Of a stretch of 64,000 nt of DNA, positions 44,683-56,961 are shown piece after piece; position 1 is the first letter of the stretch, and every line of letters begins with the position of its first letter. This stretch comes from Globisporangium splendens (taxonomy: Eukaryota; Oomycota; Peronosporomycetes; Pythiales; Pythiaceae). The stretch spans positions 78,954 through 142,953 of the forward strand of contig VFIW01000107.1 of assembly GCA_006386115.1 (NCBI GenBank). The letters run 5' to 3'. Under the pieces are notes generated by a model, which was not told where the DNA came from, did no database searches, and was given only the letters and a program-made list of their open reading frames with translations. A program made the translations under genes and the position numbers.

Positions 44683-45683
44683 ATGCCAATGGTGAGCTTC
44701 ATGTGCGCGGCGAAAAGGAGCGACTCGCTCCCTGTCCTGCACTGCTGATATTGCGCTTAACAACGCGGGGCTGATGTGCATGTGCGTGCTGGGTGGTTCT
44801 GTGATCGTAGAGCTCCAGCGAGGAGGAGCGCGATTCCGTGAGCGAACTGGAAGAGCAATGGGATGACATGGCGATTGTGAGGGTGCGTCAAAAAGATCTT
44901 GTTTTGTGTGTCTTGGTAGCGTGGGTCACATACTGATCGAGCTTGATCTTTCCGCTCCTTTCTCGTGCAGGCATTTGAAGACGCGCTCAATGACCAACGC
45001 CAGCGATCAGGACATTCCAAAAAGTATGTTGCGTTGTATGCAGTCTTGTGAGAACGACCAGCGGATCTAAATACCCTGCGGTGCATTTTTGATTGGGTCT
45101 TGGTCAAATAATAATCAGGGAGAAGACAACGAAGAGCTCGCGTTCAGGCAACAAGCAGTCCAGACGAGCGCCGGCTGTGGAGGACGATGCCGAATCTTCT
45201 ACTCACAGGACAGCCCCTGTGCCAGAAAATCACGCACACGCGGCACGAATGCATGGGAATGGCTACAATCACACCTTCTCTCCTCAGGTCCAGCCTTCAG
45301 TGAACAGGTATGCGGCAGCAAGCGCCGCCTCAGAGTATGGGACCAGCAACGACGTGTATCAGGCTGCGTATGCTCAAGCGTACGCCCACCTTCAAGCCCA
45401 GTTCCAAGCAGCACATCAAACCGCACCACCCACTCAGTACTCAGCTGGATATGGCACTCATCACGTTCCAGGTTACCCATCACACTCTTTTCAGCCACAA
45501 ATGCCAGGATATGTGCCAGCTCCAAGCCCAATGCCACCGGTTCCGACTGGATTTGGTGCCCACTCTGCTGCAGGAGGAAACGACGATGGTTTATCAAACC
45601 TGCTCTTGGCTTGGTATCAGTCGGGATACTACACTGGTCGCTATCAAGCCATTCAAGAAATGAAAGCGCGCAATCATCGATAG
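44683..45683 (+). CDS. SMN: Survival motor neuron (SMN) homologue lacking a Tudor domain
   Basis: Proposed exons 44683-44691, 44811-44882, 44971-45023 and 45119-45683; 232 residues. The N-terminal region contains EEQWDDMAIVRAFEDAL, matching the Gemin2-binding segment of SMN (WDDxxLIKAYDxA). A basic KTTKSSRSGNKQSRR stretch follows, then a Tyr/Gln/Pro-rich linker (YAQAYAHLQAQFQAAH, MPGYVPAPSPMPP). The C-terminal YG box (LLLAWYQSGYYTGRYQAIQ) mediates SMN self-association. No Tudor domain is visible between them, as in yeast SMN. The protein should nucleate the SMN complex for Sm-class snRNP assembly. The 9-nt first exon (ATG CCA ATG) is supported only by splice consensus. Convergent with the SHOC1-like gene; the stop codons are 46 bp apart. 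Confidence 0.75.
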
Positions 45684-45729
45684 ATTTCCGTTTTGTTCTA
45701 TAAAGCAATAGTTTTTCAGCCTCAATCGT

Positions 45730-48700
45730 TCACCCGCCGAATTGTTGTGGCAACCCGTGATTTTGCTGCATCATCCTGAACATCGTGTCGTGTTAATCGT
45801 TTTCGCTTTGTGTAACACTTTGAAGCACAGGGTGAACAAAATCGCTTACCTCCACAGCAGTCGAAGCTGATCTTGCGTGACAGAATCCTGAACAACACGC
45901 TCCAGACGCTCTAAGCTGTTTACGACATTGCATCAATGCATGTACTACCTTGATGGCTCAAACATCCAAGTCTGTATCCTTACCTGCTGCTGAACAAGTC
46001 GTCGATCGAAATCCTATGCAGGAGAGACTGCGCAGCGTATGGTGATATTATCTGAGTTGATGCAAGAAGACGCTCCTGCTGCGATTCTTCTTCTAAGAGG
46101 AACGGTCGCTCAAACCACATTCGAGGCAATGTTCGGTAGTCGCTGAGTGCAGTCTGGGCACAAACATCCACGATAGACCGAATACATCGGCTTGTTTCTT
46201 CATCTGATGCACTAAGATACAACTTTTGAGCATCGTGAAAACCAATTGTGGAGACTAGCATGCAACGAGTACCTGGTGAACGTTTGCACCCTGATTCGAA
46301 AATGCACCAGTGCGGCGAAAAATGCTTGCAAATTTTCTTCAACAAGAGGAGTCATGGTCGCGTCTTCAGCTTCACAAACGTTATGTACATTGTCAGTTTC
46401 AGCACTTCAGAAACATTAGTTCCGAGTTTGACATACCAATTATGATCCAGATGCATTGGAATTGAATCTGCGATGTCGCTAACTTGTACGTCAGCGCCTT
46501 CATCGAGTTTGTATCTGAGCACATGGGTGTCAAAACCAAGAGTGCTTTGTTTGTTCGTGTGGACGCACACAATACCTTACCGGTAAAAAGTTCAGTGCTC
46601 AGAACGCATATCCCGTTTCTCTCATCAACCAGCAAGTCAATCGGGCACTGCATGTCTCGCTCTATCACTGACACAGCGTACTCAGTTGATAGTTCATCCA
46701 GAATCTCATCCTACGCATTGATTACAACATGGCAAACATTGTTTCAGTGTGATAGACTAGATCCTCGCGCGAAACATTGAAAACGTACATGAGACAGGAA
46801 CTGAACCGAGCAAATAAGGCGAACTGGAGGGTGCTCTCGTTCATCGCCAAGTAGTTTCTGCTTCTTCAGCGGCGGTTCAATAGACTGGTCGAATGAACTT
46901 TTACTCGAAGTGTCCTTCAGTTGGTCATTCTGACGAAGCTTGGTGGAGTTCGTGGCGCTAGAGGGGTCTCCCCCAAGGCAGTGCAACAGCGTACTAAGAT
47001 CTTTCCAGTGTGGAGCTCCGAGTGCTGACTTGTATGTGCTGCTCTTAAAAATCTCTCCAACGAAAAGAAGTGGAGCATTTGGCTCACCGAGGTTTTGACG
47101 ACTGCAAATAGCCACCACTCTTCGCATAGACGTTAGCCTGCTGTCGAACTGCAAGCAATTCGCAATATCAGAGCGTACCTGAGTGTGTGTAGCCAGGAAA
47201 GTTGTCGGAAACTCGTGCACGTCTCAAATATCGTTTCGTGGGAAAACGCCGACGGGTTTTTGCTCAATTTTTTCACATTTGCTTGTTCTTGGAAGATGGT
47301 CGACTCCAGTAACTCAAGTGAAAGAGCTTCTAGCGCCAAAGAGATGGAATTTGAGTTGACGTGTAAGACTTTCTTCCGGATCAAGTCCCACAGAACTGGC
47401 CGAGCAAATCGTTCGATCAACTTTTCTGTTTGAGCAGCTTCACCTGACACAGGTGTCGCAGAGATTTTCGTGCAAGGTTGCCTTCCAGGGTCTGCAGCAG
47501 CATATGATGCGGCCATTCCGAAGAAACCATGCACCAAATCTTCCGTCGTCGCTGGACCTTTATCAGCAAACGTTATGACTTTGGACGGAATTGCATCTGT
47601 GATTCTCGCATTCAGTGGTGCTTTTGTTGGAGACACCATGTTCACGATTTCAGGTGGGGAGCTTGATAACTCAACTCCTTGAGCCTCGTCTTCGATTGAT
47701 GTTAGTGGCTCATTATTCTTGATAAATTCAGGCGTTGCCTTGTTCTGGGGAATGGTTGTAGTCGAAATTTCAGCGACTGGTGTCCAATCGAGTTTCTCTT
47801 CTGGTTTGCTGAGTTCGGCACTTTGAAGCAATTCTTGATTCCACAATGACGGCATGTTCAGCATGATGCTTGTCAACGGACGCGGAGCTAAACCATTCGA
47901 GGACGACTTGATTGCAAAAAGTAATCCTTTCCCTGAGTCAATCATATGGAGCAGCGCTTCATCTCGTTTGCTTTTATCTCTACGAAGTAAGCTCGATGGA
48001 AGTGATAGCTGTCGAAGCTCGCTCTTCAAGATAGAGTCTGCAACGCTAGTACCCGTGGTTTCTTTAAATGAGTCGAACCAAGGATTCAATGTCGACGCCA
48101 CAATAGACGATAGCTGAGGCACTTCAAGAACCTCGAGCTTCTTGGAGGTTGGCGGGACTAGTATAACCTGAGCGTTCTTTCGAATCGCCTGCTTGAGAAT
48201 CCAAGTCGATTCCTTGCTCAAAAAAGCCACTGGTACTCGAATCTCTGGGTCGTTTTTCAGCCTTTTCATTTGGTGCATTTGAGAGAGGTCGTCGTCTTTC
48301 TCGACTTGTCGCTGGTGCTTTGAAGACGTAGCTGGGAATATTTCCACGGGTCGATCCAAATCGATTGACGACTCAGCTGCTGCAAACGTCATCCACATCA
48401 ATTTGCTGCCTTCGAAAACAGCAAAGCTTGCTTGTTTACCAATCTCTTGCGCTTGAACTAACGCTGTAGACAACAAATCACAGCTGGATTGCTTCAGATA
48501 TGATGCGAATATATCTGGAGCAAAACCTGCTGGACTTCTTGGTATCTCCATAGTGCGAAGAGGGCGTAACCTTACAGAATGCGACTCGGGTCGGCTCTCT
48601 GCTGGCGACACGTCTGAGAGCTTCATGAATGGTCGATCCTGAATGCCCAACCAGTCAGCTTCTTCATCTCTGGAAGCCAAGTCAAATCAATCAGGAGTTT

Positions 48701-49298
48701 AGCATAATAAAAGTAAATTAAGAGGAGCTTCGTACCTGTTCAGCCGAGTCTGTGACTTGTAGGAGGTTTCCAAATCTTGCATGCCTTGTTGGAGTGCGAC
48801 TCGACAAAGCAGTGCAATATTTTCACCGCACAGCCGTTGGTGCCACAAACCATTTGGAAAGGGAGAGTTGGCATCAATGTCCAGCTTTTTCAATCGTGGC
48901 ATCGTTTCTTCGTTCCGACAAGAGCCAGTTGATTGGTTTGACTCGACTTCTTCTTGCTTGGGGTGCCAGGATAAGCTTTCAACATTGTCATTTGAAGTAT
49001 CTTTCACTTGGTCAGAACCCCAGATTGAGGCAATTTCGCTCTCCTTTAATACCACTCCTTCAACCGTAACACCATCCCCGGTTGTCGCTCGCGCATCTTT
49101 GTCGCCGTCTTCATCAACTCGTCTCGCAACGAACGCTTGCAGTTTACGGACCCACCATTCATGGTTCCCAATCGAGTCACCACCACGATCGCCATCATCA
49201 AAATTTCCTTGGACGCGGGGAAATGCCAGAGCGCTCTTGGTGTACGCGGCTTCTTGCTCTCGCTGACACTCATCGAAGTGATCTTCATAGATATTCAT
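45730..49298 (-). CDS. SHOC1/ZIP2-like XPF-family meiotic crossover protein (probable), with one frame break
   Basis: Eight exons: 49298-48736, 48669-47179, 47140-46789, 46710-46581, 46514-46437, 46369-45984, 45915-45850, 45775-45730. Phases agree except for a +1 shift inside exon six near 46255-46275. The long N-terminal part is poorly conserved. The C-terminal third resembles the XPF/ERCC4-like core of SHOC1/ZIP2: SVIERDMQCPIDLLVDER, then a hydrophobic strand (QIQFQCIWIII), VEENLQAFFAALVHF, CMLVSTIGFHDAQKLYL and FLLEEESQQERLLAS. A short helical region follows in the place of the (HhH)2 domain. SHOC1 with SPO16 stabilises recombination intermediates for class I crossovers. The nuclease ERKxxxD motif is not intact, as in SHOC1. 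Naming is by remembered family pattern. A possible extra 5' exon near 49360-49420 is unresolved. Confidence 0.55.
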
Positions 49299-49740
49299 CA
49301 GAAAAGGATGACTGTATAATCACAGGCAGGAGCACGTGCTCACACTCGCCAACGCACCTCCAGCAACGCGATCTCCACGATACGCTGCTCCAAGGCCCCG
49401 CATCGTTGCGCGCATTCGGTCCTTCTCTTCGTGAATAATGCAGAAATGTGCACCCGCAACGAAAGCGCAAGTTGAAGTTCAAAGTACCGTATCTCCCTCA
49501 ATAATAAGAGACATTCTGTCCAACACGATATTCAAAGAGTTTTTATAATGCGTGCCACACGGCGCAGTATGGAAACTTGCCTCTTCTATTTTATAGATGA
49601 ACTCCACATTGATGAATGCGGAAATGTTGCAGTTGGCAATGCGGTTGCTGGCAAGGATGCCTGTATGGTGCATGCGTGAGCATACGCGCATTTGTCATTT
49701 TCTCTCTAAGACTATGGGGAGTCGTGCCGCAAACAGAAGA
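49299..49740. other. Intergenic region upstream of the SHOC1-like gene
   Basis: May contain an unplaced 5' exon of the SHOC1-like gene (in-frame Met at about 49414, GTGCGT donor near 49357), and holds the 3' UTR of the coiled-coil gene. Splice phases do not join cleanly. Confidence 0.3.
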
Positions 49741-50658
49741 CTATCGCAAGCGCGCGGATGCCTCAGCGGAGAAAATGGAGATTTGGTGCAATTTCGCAAG
49801 CAACTGCTTCTTCTCGCGCGCCAGCTGCTCCAGGTTTGCCTTCAGGTCGTCTTCCAGCGCGCTCGCCTGCACGATCTCGAACTTGACGGCGGCGCACTTC
49901 TTCTCCAATTGGCGCAAGCGGTAGTAGTGTGCGTCGAGCTCCGTTTTCGCTAGTGCCGCCGCAACTTTGATGTCGGCGACTTCCTTTTGGAGCCGCTCCA
50001 CGTCTTTCTCGGAATAGAAGGAACTCGAACTGCTCTTCCGGTCGGTCAAGCGAAGAAATACCAATAAGGATGAGGAATTGGACCGTTGCGGTTGCTGGGA
50101 GTTAAACAACTCAGCTTCTTCGGTCTCCTTCTCAGTGGTGTATTTCTCAGCGATTGCCAAATCTCGATCCTGTAAATGCTTGACGATCCGTGCTTCAAGC
50201 AGTGCGATGCGCTCTTTGCTGCTGTCGCGTTCCTCTTCGATATCCATCAGTTTCTCGTCGATTCCGCCGTATTCGCGACGCGCAATGGATATCAAATCTG
50301 CGATGGCTTCTAACTCGCCTTCAGCCTCGGCACGTGCAAATTGAGCATGGCTCAAACTCTCAAATCGTGGACGAGCATTCGCATCCGATTTAACGCTATT
50401 CGCTTCGTTGCACAAGCCATTGTCTGCAGACTCAAGGTCGTCTGACCCCAAAGCGCTCGTCGTAAACGGGATTGTGTCGTTGATCGCCGTCAGCTCTTCC
50501 AAAGATGATCCCAGCAGCCATCGCACGAAGGGCTCGTACGCTACCAATTCCGGGGTCGGAGGCTCCAAAACGATATCCTTCGACTCCACTTCAAGCGCCA
50601 CAGAAAGAGGATCACCACCATCGGCGCCATTCACAGCCAGCGCTACGTCATCCGACAT
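49741..50658 (-). CDS. Coiled-coil protein of unknown function
   Basis: Intronless, 305 residues. Residues about 1-65 are acidic with PFVRWLLGSSLEELTAIND. Residues about 110-180 and 215-300 form two long heptad-rich coiled coils (for example EGELEAIADLISIARREYGG and VERLQKEVADIKVAAALAKT), separated by a Ser-rich linker. No domain is recognised. Likely an oligomeric scaffold or cytoskeletal adaptor. Confidence 0.7.
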   Translation of the reverse strand: MSDDVALAVNGADGGDPLSVALEVESKDIVLEPPTPELVAYEPFVRWLLGSSLEELTAINDTIPFTTSALGSDDLESADNGLCNEANSVKSDANARPRFESLSHAQFARAEAEGELEAIADLISIARREYGGIDEKLMDIEEERDSSKERIALLEARIVKHLQDRDLAIAEKYTTEKETEEAELFNSQQPQRSNSSSLLVFLRLTDRKSSSSSFYSEKDVERLQKEVADIKVAAALAKTELDAHYYRLRQLEKKCAAVKFEIVQASALEDDLKANLEQLAREKKQLLAKLHQISIFSAEASARLR

Positions 50659-50840
50659 CGTCTTCGCTCACTGTCTGGTCGTGCATGCAGTTCAATAAGA
50701 TCAAGCTCGTTCAAGCACAACTCGCGCGCATCAGCCACCACGTCCAGGTGATGTGGCTGTTTATACAAACTCAAAGGAGCGCCATTTCTCGCTGCGTCTT
50801 GTCCTCTTTGTCAAATAACTCGTCTTTTTCGGGTGGGTTA

Positions 50841-52903
50841 TCATGGTTTTCTATCATCTATCTTCTTATCTATGGATTCAGTGAAAAAGTCACTGAAGTC
50901 TTCATCATCGTCGCCGTTGTCTTCAACCCCATCTGTTGACTCCGATGCGCGTTTCAGGACATTGCCGTAGCTGTTCCCCAGAAGTACTTTGATTGCATTC
51001 GATTCGTCGAGGCGGTTCAGCGCAGCATACGCTTTCAAGGCAGACTTCAGCATGATTCGGCGTTTCAAGATTCGCTTCCGATCACCGTCCATCGCAGAAA
51101 AATCTTCAAACAGATGGATCACTTCTTCGTAACGTCCCAAACGAATATTCGACGCCATCCCGATCTCCGTGACAGCGATACCGAGAGGGATATGCTTGTT
51201 CAACCGCAAGGCGCGAATGATGTCGGCCACTTTCTCCAGGTCTCCCAGCATCCCAAGTTTGTAGTAGAAGGACACGACTTTCTCCAGTGCAGCGTATTTG
51301 ATTGGGATGTTGTTGTCGAGGGCGTGGACGAAAAGTTCATCCACCAGCTGAACGTCTTTGCAGAACACACACGCGATCACAGCTTCACAGATCGAGAACG
51401 AATTCAGCTCAATGACATGCGAGTACTTGCTGAAAAACGCGATCAAGTCGTCTCCAGTCGTGATGTACTTGGTAAGCAGCAACGTCCGGATCAAAGGATA
51501 TACGGTGTGGTGATTTGTCTCGATTTGATGTTCCTCCATGATTTCCAAAATGTCGAGCGCGACCTCCGCTACAGCTTCATGGTGCTCTGCTTTGCGGTCC
51601 TTCAAGCATTTCAAGAGCAAGCACTTCGATAATCTCTCTTTCAGTCCTCGCGTCGCAGTGCTGGATTTCATCACGTTGTTGTACACTTCCATCATCGCCG
51701 AGATGTATCCATGATTGCACAGGCACTGCAAGCAGATCTCAAAGCGAAACTCGGTGAAAGAATCCATCGGTGCGTCAATCGGGTGGTTGTACACATTCAT
51801 CGCACGATCGAGCTCACCGTGCTCAGCGGCCACCTTGATCACAGTTGGGAGCAACGACAGCGGAACGGTATCATTGAGATCGTGCACCACTTCTTCACAC
51901 AGCTGCAGGACCAATCCAAGATCAACGTTCTCCTCGTCTTTCAGCAACGTGTTCAAGAGATGAAAGTACGCAACCTTCGTGATTCGCACACTCTTCAATC
52001 GCATAATTTCCAGAAGTCGCACTGCACTCTCGGTGTCCTTGAGGTGACCACATGCGAACAGAATCGATTCGGCCAGTTGCGGTGACATCATCAAAGCTTT
52101 GTAATTCACCGACTCGCCTCCATTGATACGTACAGAGAGCTGCTTTTTGAAAAGGTTGTCGATGACGTCACCAAACCGTTGCTGATAGTTCAGCACGAAC
52201 GCATAGTTTTCGCAGATAATGGTGCGGTGTTTCATGTTGCTCGCAAACTGCGGAAACACGTCATCCCAGACATACGCGATGGCTTCAATCTGCTTGTAGT
52301 CTTTCCGCTGTCGCAAGTGGTAGAGATGCTTGTCCAGTGGACTGGTCATCGCTTTCTGAAGCCGCTTGCCTTTTTGGTAATCGGACTCTCCGTCCACCTT
52401 TGCACTGCTCGACTCCACCTTTTTGCCGAGATTTGCCAAAGATTGCTTTGCGCTAGAAGAAAAGGTTGAGGCAGACAGCAGCAAAGGTAAGAGACATACC
52501 ATCGACATGAGCAGCTAGAATCAAACGGTAGAACTTACATCTCAATGTCTCGTGCAGTGATGCCAGCAGGAGCTCCATTCACAGGATGCAATTCGAGCGA
52601 AGGCGAAGACGCTCGCGATTCCTTTGGAGCTGAAGCTCGGGATTCCTTTCGGACGGCAGCACCATGTTGTGACTGAGATCCACTGAAGCTGAACAAGCTC
52701 CGATGGTCGTGCTCTCGCTTCCTATCGACAGCTCTCGGGACGCTGGCGCTCCTCGTCAGCTTCTTCTCGACAGAATCGGCTCCACCAGCAGTCTCTTCAT
52801 CAGCCTCTTCCTGTTTGCACGCATTCGTATGTACTGAAAGCCTGCGCGTGGATCGCTTGGTCAAGCGCGACGCCGACGATCGGAGCAACACCTGACGCAA
52901 CAT
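50841..52903 (-). CDS. Mitochondrial pentatricopeptide-repeat-like protein
   Basis: Two exons, 52903-52539 and 52452-50841, phase 2, 658 residues. The N-terminus MLRQVLLRSSASRLTKRSTR is a mitochondrial presequence, followed by a Ser-rich linker. Residues from about 160 consist of helical repeats of about 35 residues, such as AVRLLEIMRLKSVRITKVAY and VVSFYYKLGMLGDLEKVADI, with the PPR-like pattern of paired helices. The C-terminus is acidic (DDDEDFSDFF). PPR proteins bind organelle RNA and act in processing, stability or translation; the RNA target is unknown. Divergent from the FHIP-like gene. Confidence 0.75.
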
Positions 52904-53556
52904 CGTGTCCGCTCCTTGTCACTCCAGAGTGCAGGCAACAACGCGCTCTACGGGGAAGGCTATCTCTCCACACACACAGGGGGGAGGGAGGGAGAACGCA
53001 CACACACTCAAGGGAGAGACGTAGAGCTGGCGTGCAGCGGGGACTCTCGCGAAGCTCTCTCTCTCGCTCTGTGAGCTGCTGTGGCGTGATCCCAATGGCG
53101 TTCTGCGCCTTTGAGCCACGCGATCGAGGCACACGCTGTGTGTCAAACAAAGGGGGAGGATGGGGCCAAACAGCCGTCCCTTCGTGCAACCTTCGAGCGA
53201 CCGACATATAATTCCTGTGCAACATTATACTCTCAACATGTATGCAATGCTGAGGGTAGAAATCGTTATGCTACAGTAGAGGGAAAATGTCAGAGGGGGT
53301 ACAATTGCGTCGCATTCGCGTTCGTCCCACAGTAGTAGAGAAAGCAGAGAAAGCAGAGAAAGCGCGGGGTGTGCGCGAATCGACGGGATCCAGCTCGGCA
53401 CATTGGCCACTGCGCTGCTCAACGGCGGACATTGCGGTGCCCCTTAGACGCTCACTAGCCTCTGTCTATCGTGACACAACCCCCTCCCCCCTTGCATACC
53501 CATTTCCGCACTCGAGATCTGTTTGGCTCTGAACGGCGCCACTTCAAGCCACAGCC
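52904..53556. promoter_or_regulatory. Divergent promoter region between PPR and FHIP-like genes
   Basis: About 650 bp with no supported ORF. Contains a tandem 9-mer (gagaaagca, about three copies near 53337-53363) and CT/AG-rich tracts near 53055-53075. Confidence 0.4.
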
Positions 53557-56522
53557 ATGAGCCAATTTATAAATCAGCTCAAGAGCAAGATGAAGATGGT
53601 CGCGGCGCGCGCGTCCGACGCGCTGGCGCAAGCCGCGGACATCGTCGCGCCGACACTCTACGAGTCCCGCGCAGAGGAGTTCCATCACCGGTGGCAGACG
53701 GTCTCGCGCTTCCTGGAATCGATCATGAACCGAGATCTCGACCCAGCCGAGCAGCGAAGGCTGCTGCTGGAATCGCATACAAGAGACTCGCTGCAGAAGA
53801 TGGTGCTTCTGATCTACGCGGAAGAAAATGCGGTCGACCGTTTGGAGCTCTCGGCTACGAACGCAGGCAATGCGTCGCCGCAATCGGATGTAGACGCGCA
53901 GCAGCAACAGCCGCGCGAGTGTCTCGAGTATCTGCTGGAACGACAGATCATCCCGCACCTTTGTGAGGCAGGGAAGCGAGACCAACCTTTTGGAATCATG
54001 TCGCTCTCCATGCAGTTTGTTGGCGCACTACTGAGCAGGTATGGCGAAAAAGTCCATTTAGTGGCCATCATGTTGCAGTAGCCAAAGTACTAAAATGTTC
54101 ATTATATGACAGAGTCAACTATCCGCTGCTGCCGACCCGCGAAGTTCACGTGTCGGTCGTGGGACTGATCGAGGCAGCGACGAAGAAAGAGGTAGAAGAC
54201 CCCGTGGTCCGGAAATGCCTGATCAACTTGCTGAACGTTCTATGGAAGAAACTACGCGCTGATCCTGTGCAGACCGAGTTCTTCTTTCTTCACGCCGACA
54301 GCATGATCATCCGCAAGAATGGCTCGGGGAGAACGTCCGATTATTCGCTGCATGCGTCTTCCCAGACCCATGACGTCTCGGAGCTCGTACTCTTTACGGG
54401 ACTACTGCCGCACATGTACGCGATGGGCAAAGTCGGCGAGAAATGTCGAGAAGCGCTGGTGATCTCTGCTGCAGTTCACGAGAAAGCACTTTGCCGGTTT
54501 GTCCTCCAGCTCACTCCGTTTTGCCATTACGCCGTCAATGGTGTGATCTCCGCATTTGATAACTTGCCGAAAGCATTGCCAGATGGAACTACACGAGGCG
54601 GTGCCGCGCTGTCGCCGAGATCGGAGTCGATGGAGATCGACAATGAACTCTACCTCATCGCGACTCGGCTGCGTTTTTGCTGCACATTGGCGATGGTCGC
54701 ACGGTTTGAGCTCACGGAAGCAGACGATGAGACCGGGGAAGAGGTTCAGACGTCGATTGCAAATGAGTTGCTGCTGCAATTCCGATCGCGCTTTCTCGAA
54801 GGTCCGCTGCTTGAAGGGCTATTAAACACATCCGAGTCTACGGCCCGAACTGCGACACTGTACGCGAGAATCATCCTCGAAGAGATCGTGTCGTGCTGCA
54901 GCGATGCGAGTGCGAACCCGCTGCTTTTCGTCTATGTCCAGTTTTTATTGCAGCAAACGCCGGTGAAAGGCCGTCCCATCGTTACGCAAGAGGTGTCACC
55001 ACCGAAGAATGGAGACGCAAGCAAATCGCAGGCGAAGAACTTTTCGGGTGCTGACCTTGCTATTGCACACATCCTTCCAAGCGAGCTGCTGCACCGCATG
55101 GACTCGCTCTCCAGCTCCTTGAGCATCGCGACAATCGACTTGTTCACGTATCTTATGGAGCTTCAAGATGAGCACACTGATTTGACTCTGCTCGGTGACT
55201 TAGAGGAGGTGGAACCGGTGCGTCGCCGTAGCAGCTCGGCACTGAGCCCGACTCATGCGAACGGCGCTGTCTGGTTTGCTTCCCGTTTTCCGAACTCTGC
55301 GGTGGCATCGAATGCACACTTGTGGAAAATCCAAGCCTTCGATGGCATGAGTGACGAGCTCGACATCCCAGCTGCAGATGATAGCGAGGAGCAAGTGCTC
55401 TCGTTGCTCTCGTATATCGCAGACGCTGAATACGCTGCGTGTCAGCGTGTGTCTGTAACTCATGAGGAGTCCGACACCAGTGACGACGAGAGTGTTGCAG
55501 AGGAAGAGGATGCTTCGACGCCAGCTGAAGCCAAGCGAGTCAGCGAAAGTGGCGGTTCTCCAGAGAAATCTGTGGAAGGACCTGCCAAGACTGACAAAAA
55601 GAGCGAGGTTGGCTCGGCAACGTCGCGAACAGCAGCTACGCGCAACTCCATGAAGCCACTTCGCGAAGTGAATTTGACGCTGAATTTGCCGTCGTTCTCA
55701 CCTGTAACGCCTGCTTTCCAGCGTCAAAAGAGTTTTTCAAGTAGCCAACCAAAGAAGCCAAGTCGGGAGAATGGAGAGCTCCCATTATTTATTCGGGTGG
55801 TGTTCAATCGCTTGGAGCGACTTCTTGAGAACTCGTTCCAGGAGAACCTCGCGCTGTCCGGTTTGATCGCTGCCATTGCGCAGAAAACCATTTGCGCGTC
55901 GGTGGTCTTCGATATTGCAGAACAGCGACCTGCGGGACATAGCGTGCGATCGATTCTAGAAGAAGTATACACGGATGCACTGCGTCGAATCGATCGCCTG
56001 TCGAACGGAGAAGCAAAGCTGCTCGAGATCCGAAAGAAACTGGTCGAAGACGACAACGAAGCGTCATTGAACGACCATGAAGCCGAGACGCGATTGTTGT
56101 GTGGATTCATCGTGCTCGAAGAGATTTTGAAGGAGCTTTGCTCAGTGCTTTTTGCGAAAGAACGCGTGCGGAACTTGCCCGTGAAGCCAGAAGGCTACTA
56201 CTTGGGTCCGAAGCGAACGAGTTCGTCGGCGATTCGAAAGATTTCCACAGACACAAACTACTCAGACACTGGTTCCTCGTGCGGCTTGTTCTCACCGACA
56301 TCGTCTGAAAATGCAGATGGCAGCGTCCGAGGCTTTGGCGAAGATGGTGAGCTCGTTAGCCCCAAGAAGAAGATCAGCATTGGGCGAGAATTTGAGCAGT
56401 TGCTCGCGGAAGCCGAGTCCAGCATCGAGAGCATCCTGCTCTCGGACCGAGCGCAAGCTGGCAGCACAGCGAGCGAAGCGGACGTGAATGCCGCAATAGC
56501 GTCAATCGACTTCAGCGAATGA
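53557..56522 (+). CDS. FHIP/RAI16-like (FAM160) protein
   Basis: Two exons, 53557-54038 and 54113-56522, phase 2, 963 residues. The N-terminal half matches the RAI16-like family: ECLEYLLERQIIPHLCEAG, FGIMSLSMQFVGALLSR, then VNYPLLPTREVHVSVVGLIE. Further conserved helical segments follow (EFFFLHADSMIIRKNG, LVLFTGLLPHMYAMGKVGEK). The middle is acidic and Ser-rich. A second helical block follows (LPLFIRVVFNRLERLLENSF). In animals and fungi these proteins join FTS and Hook to form the FHF adaptor that couples early endosomes to dynein. A similar role is plausible here, since oomycetes have microtubule-based endosome traffic. Confidence 0.75.
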
Positions 56523-56961
56523 GGCGAAACTAAACATTTTAAACCGAGAGTAATAGTAGATGAGCAAACCCGCATGCTGGCTTCGCGTGGCAGCACAGGC
56601 GCAGTAGATTTGCGACTGTGACCAACGCGTACCGGCATCGACAGTACCTTGAAAGAAGATGTGGCTTAATGAACATGCTTGCGATTTTGCATCCTTGCAT
56701 CCATCCCTGAGCGCTCCACGAATTTGCACTAGACCTTGACGGAATGGCTGCGAACAAGACTCCAGTTGCTCAACAACTCCTGCAATCATGCAGTCGTTGG
56801 GCATTACATATAATGCGCGCTATGCCGAACAGAGCAAATATGCAGCAATCGAACACTTGACAACAATAAAGAACCCTTGTCGGTCATTATCATCCATATC
56901 ATCTACCTTGTCTTTGTCTCTCGCTTGAATGCGGGATTGCAATGTGCATTCGCAACCACAA
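56523..56961. other. Convergent intergenic region
   Basis: 3' flanks of the FHIP-like and Tim8-like genes. No coding evidence. Confidence 0.5.

Noticed and set aside
50841..56522. Antisense ORFs of 80-180 codons over the PPR and FHIP-like genes
   Set aside because: Shadows of genes with strong codon bias.
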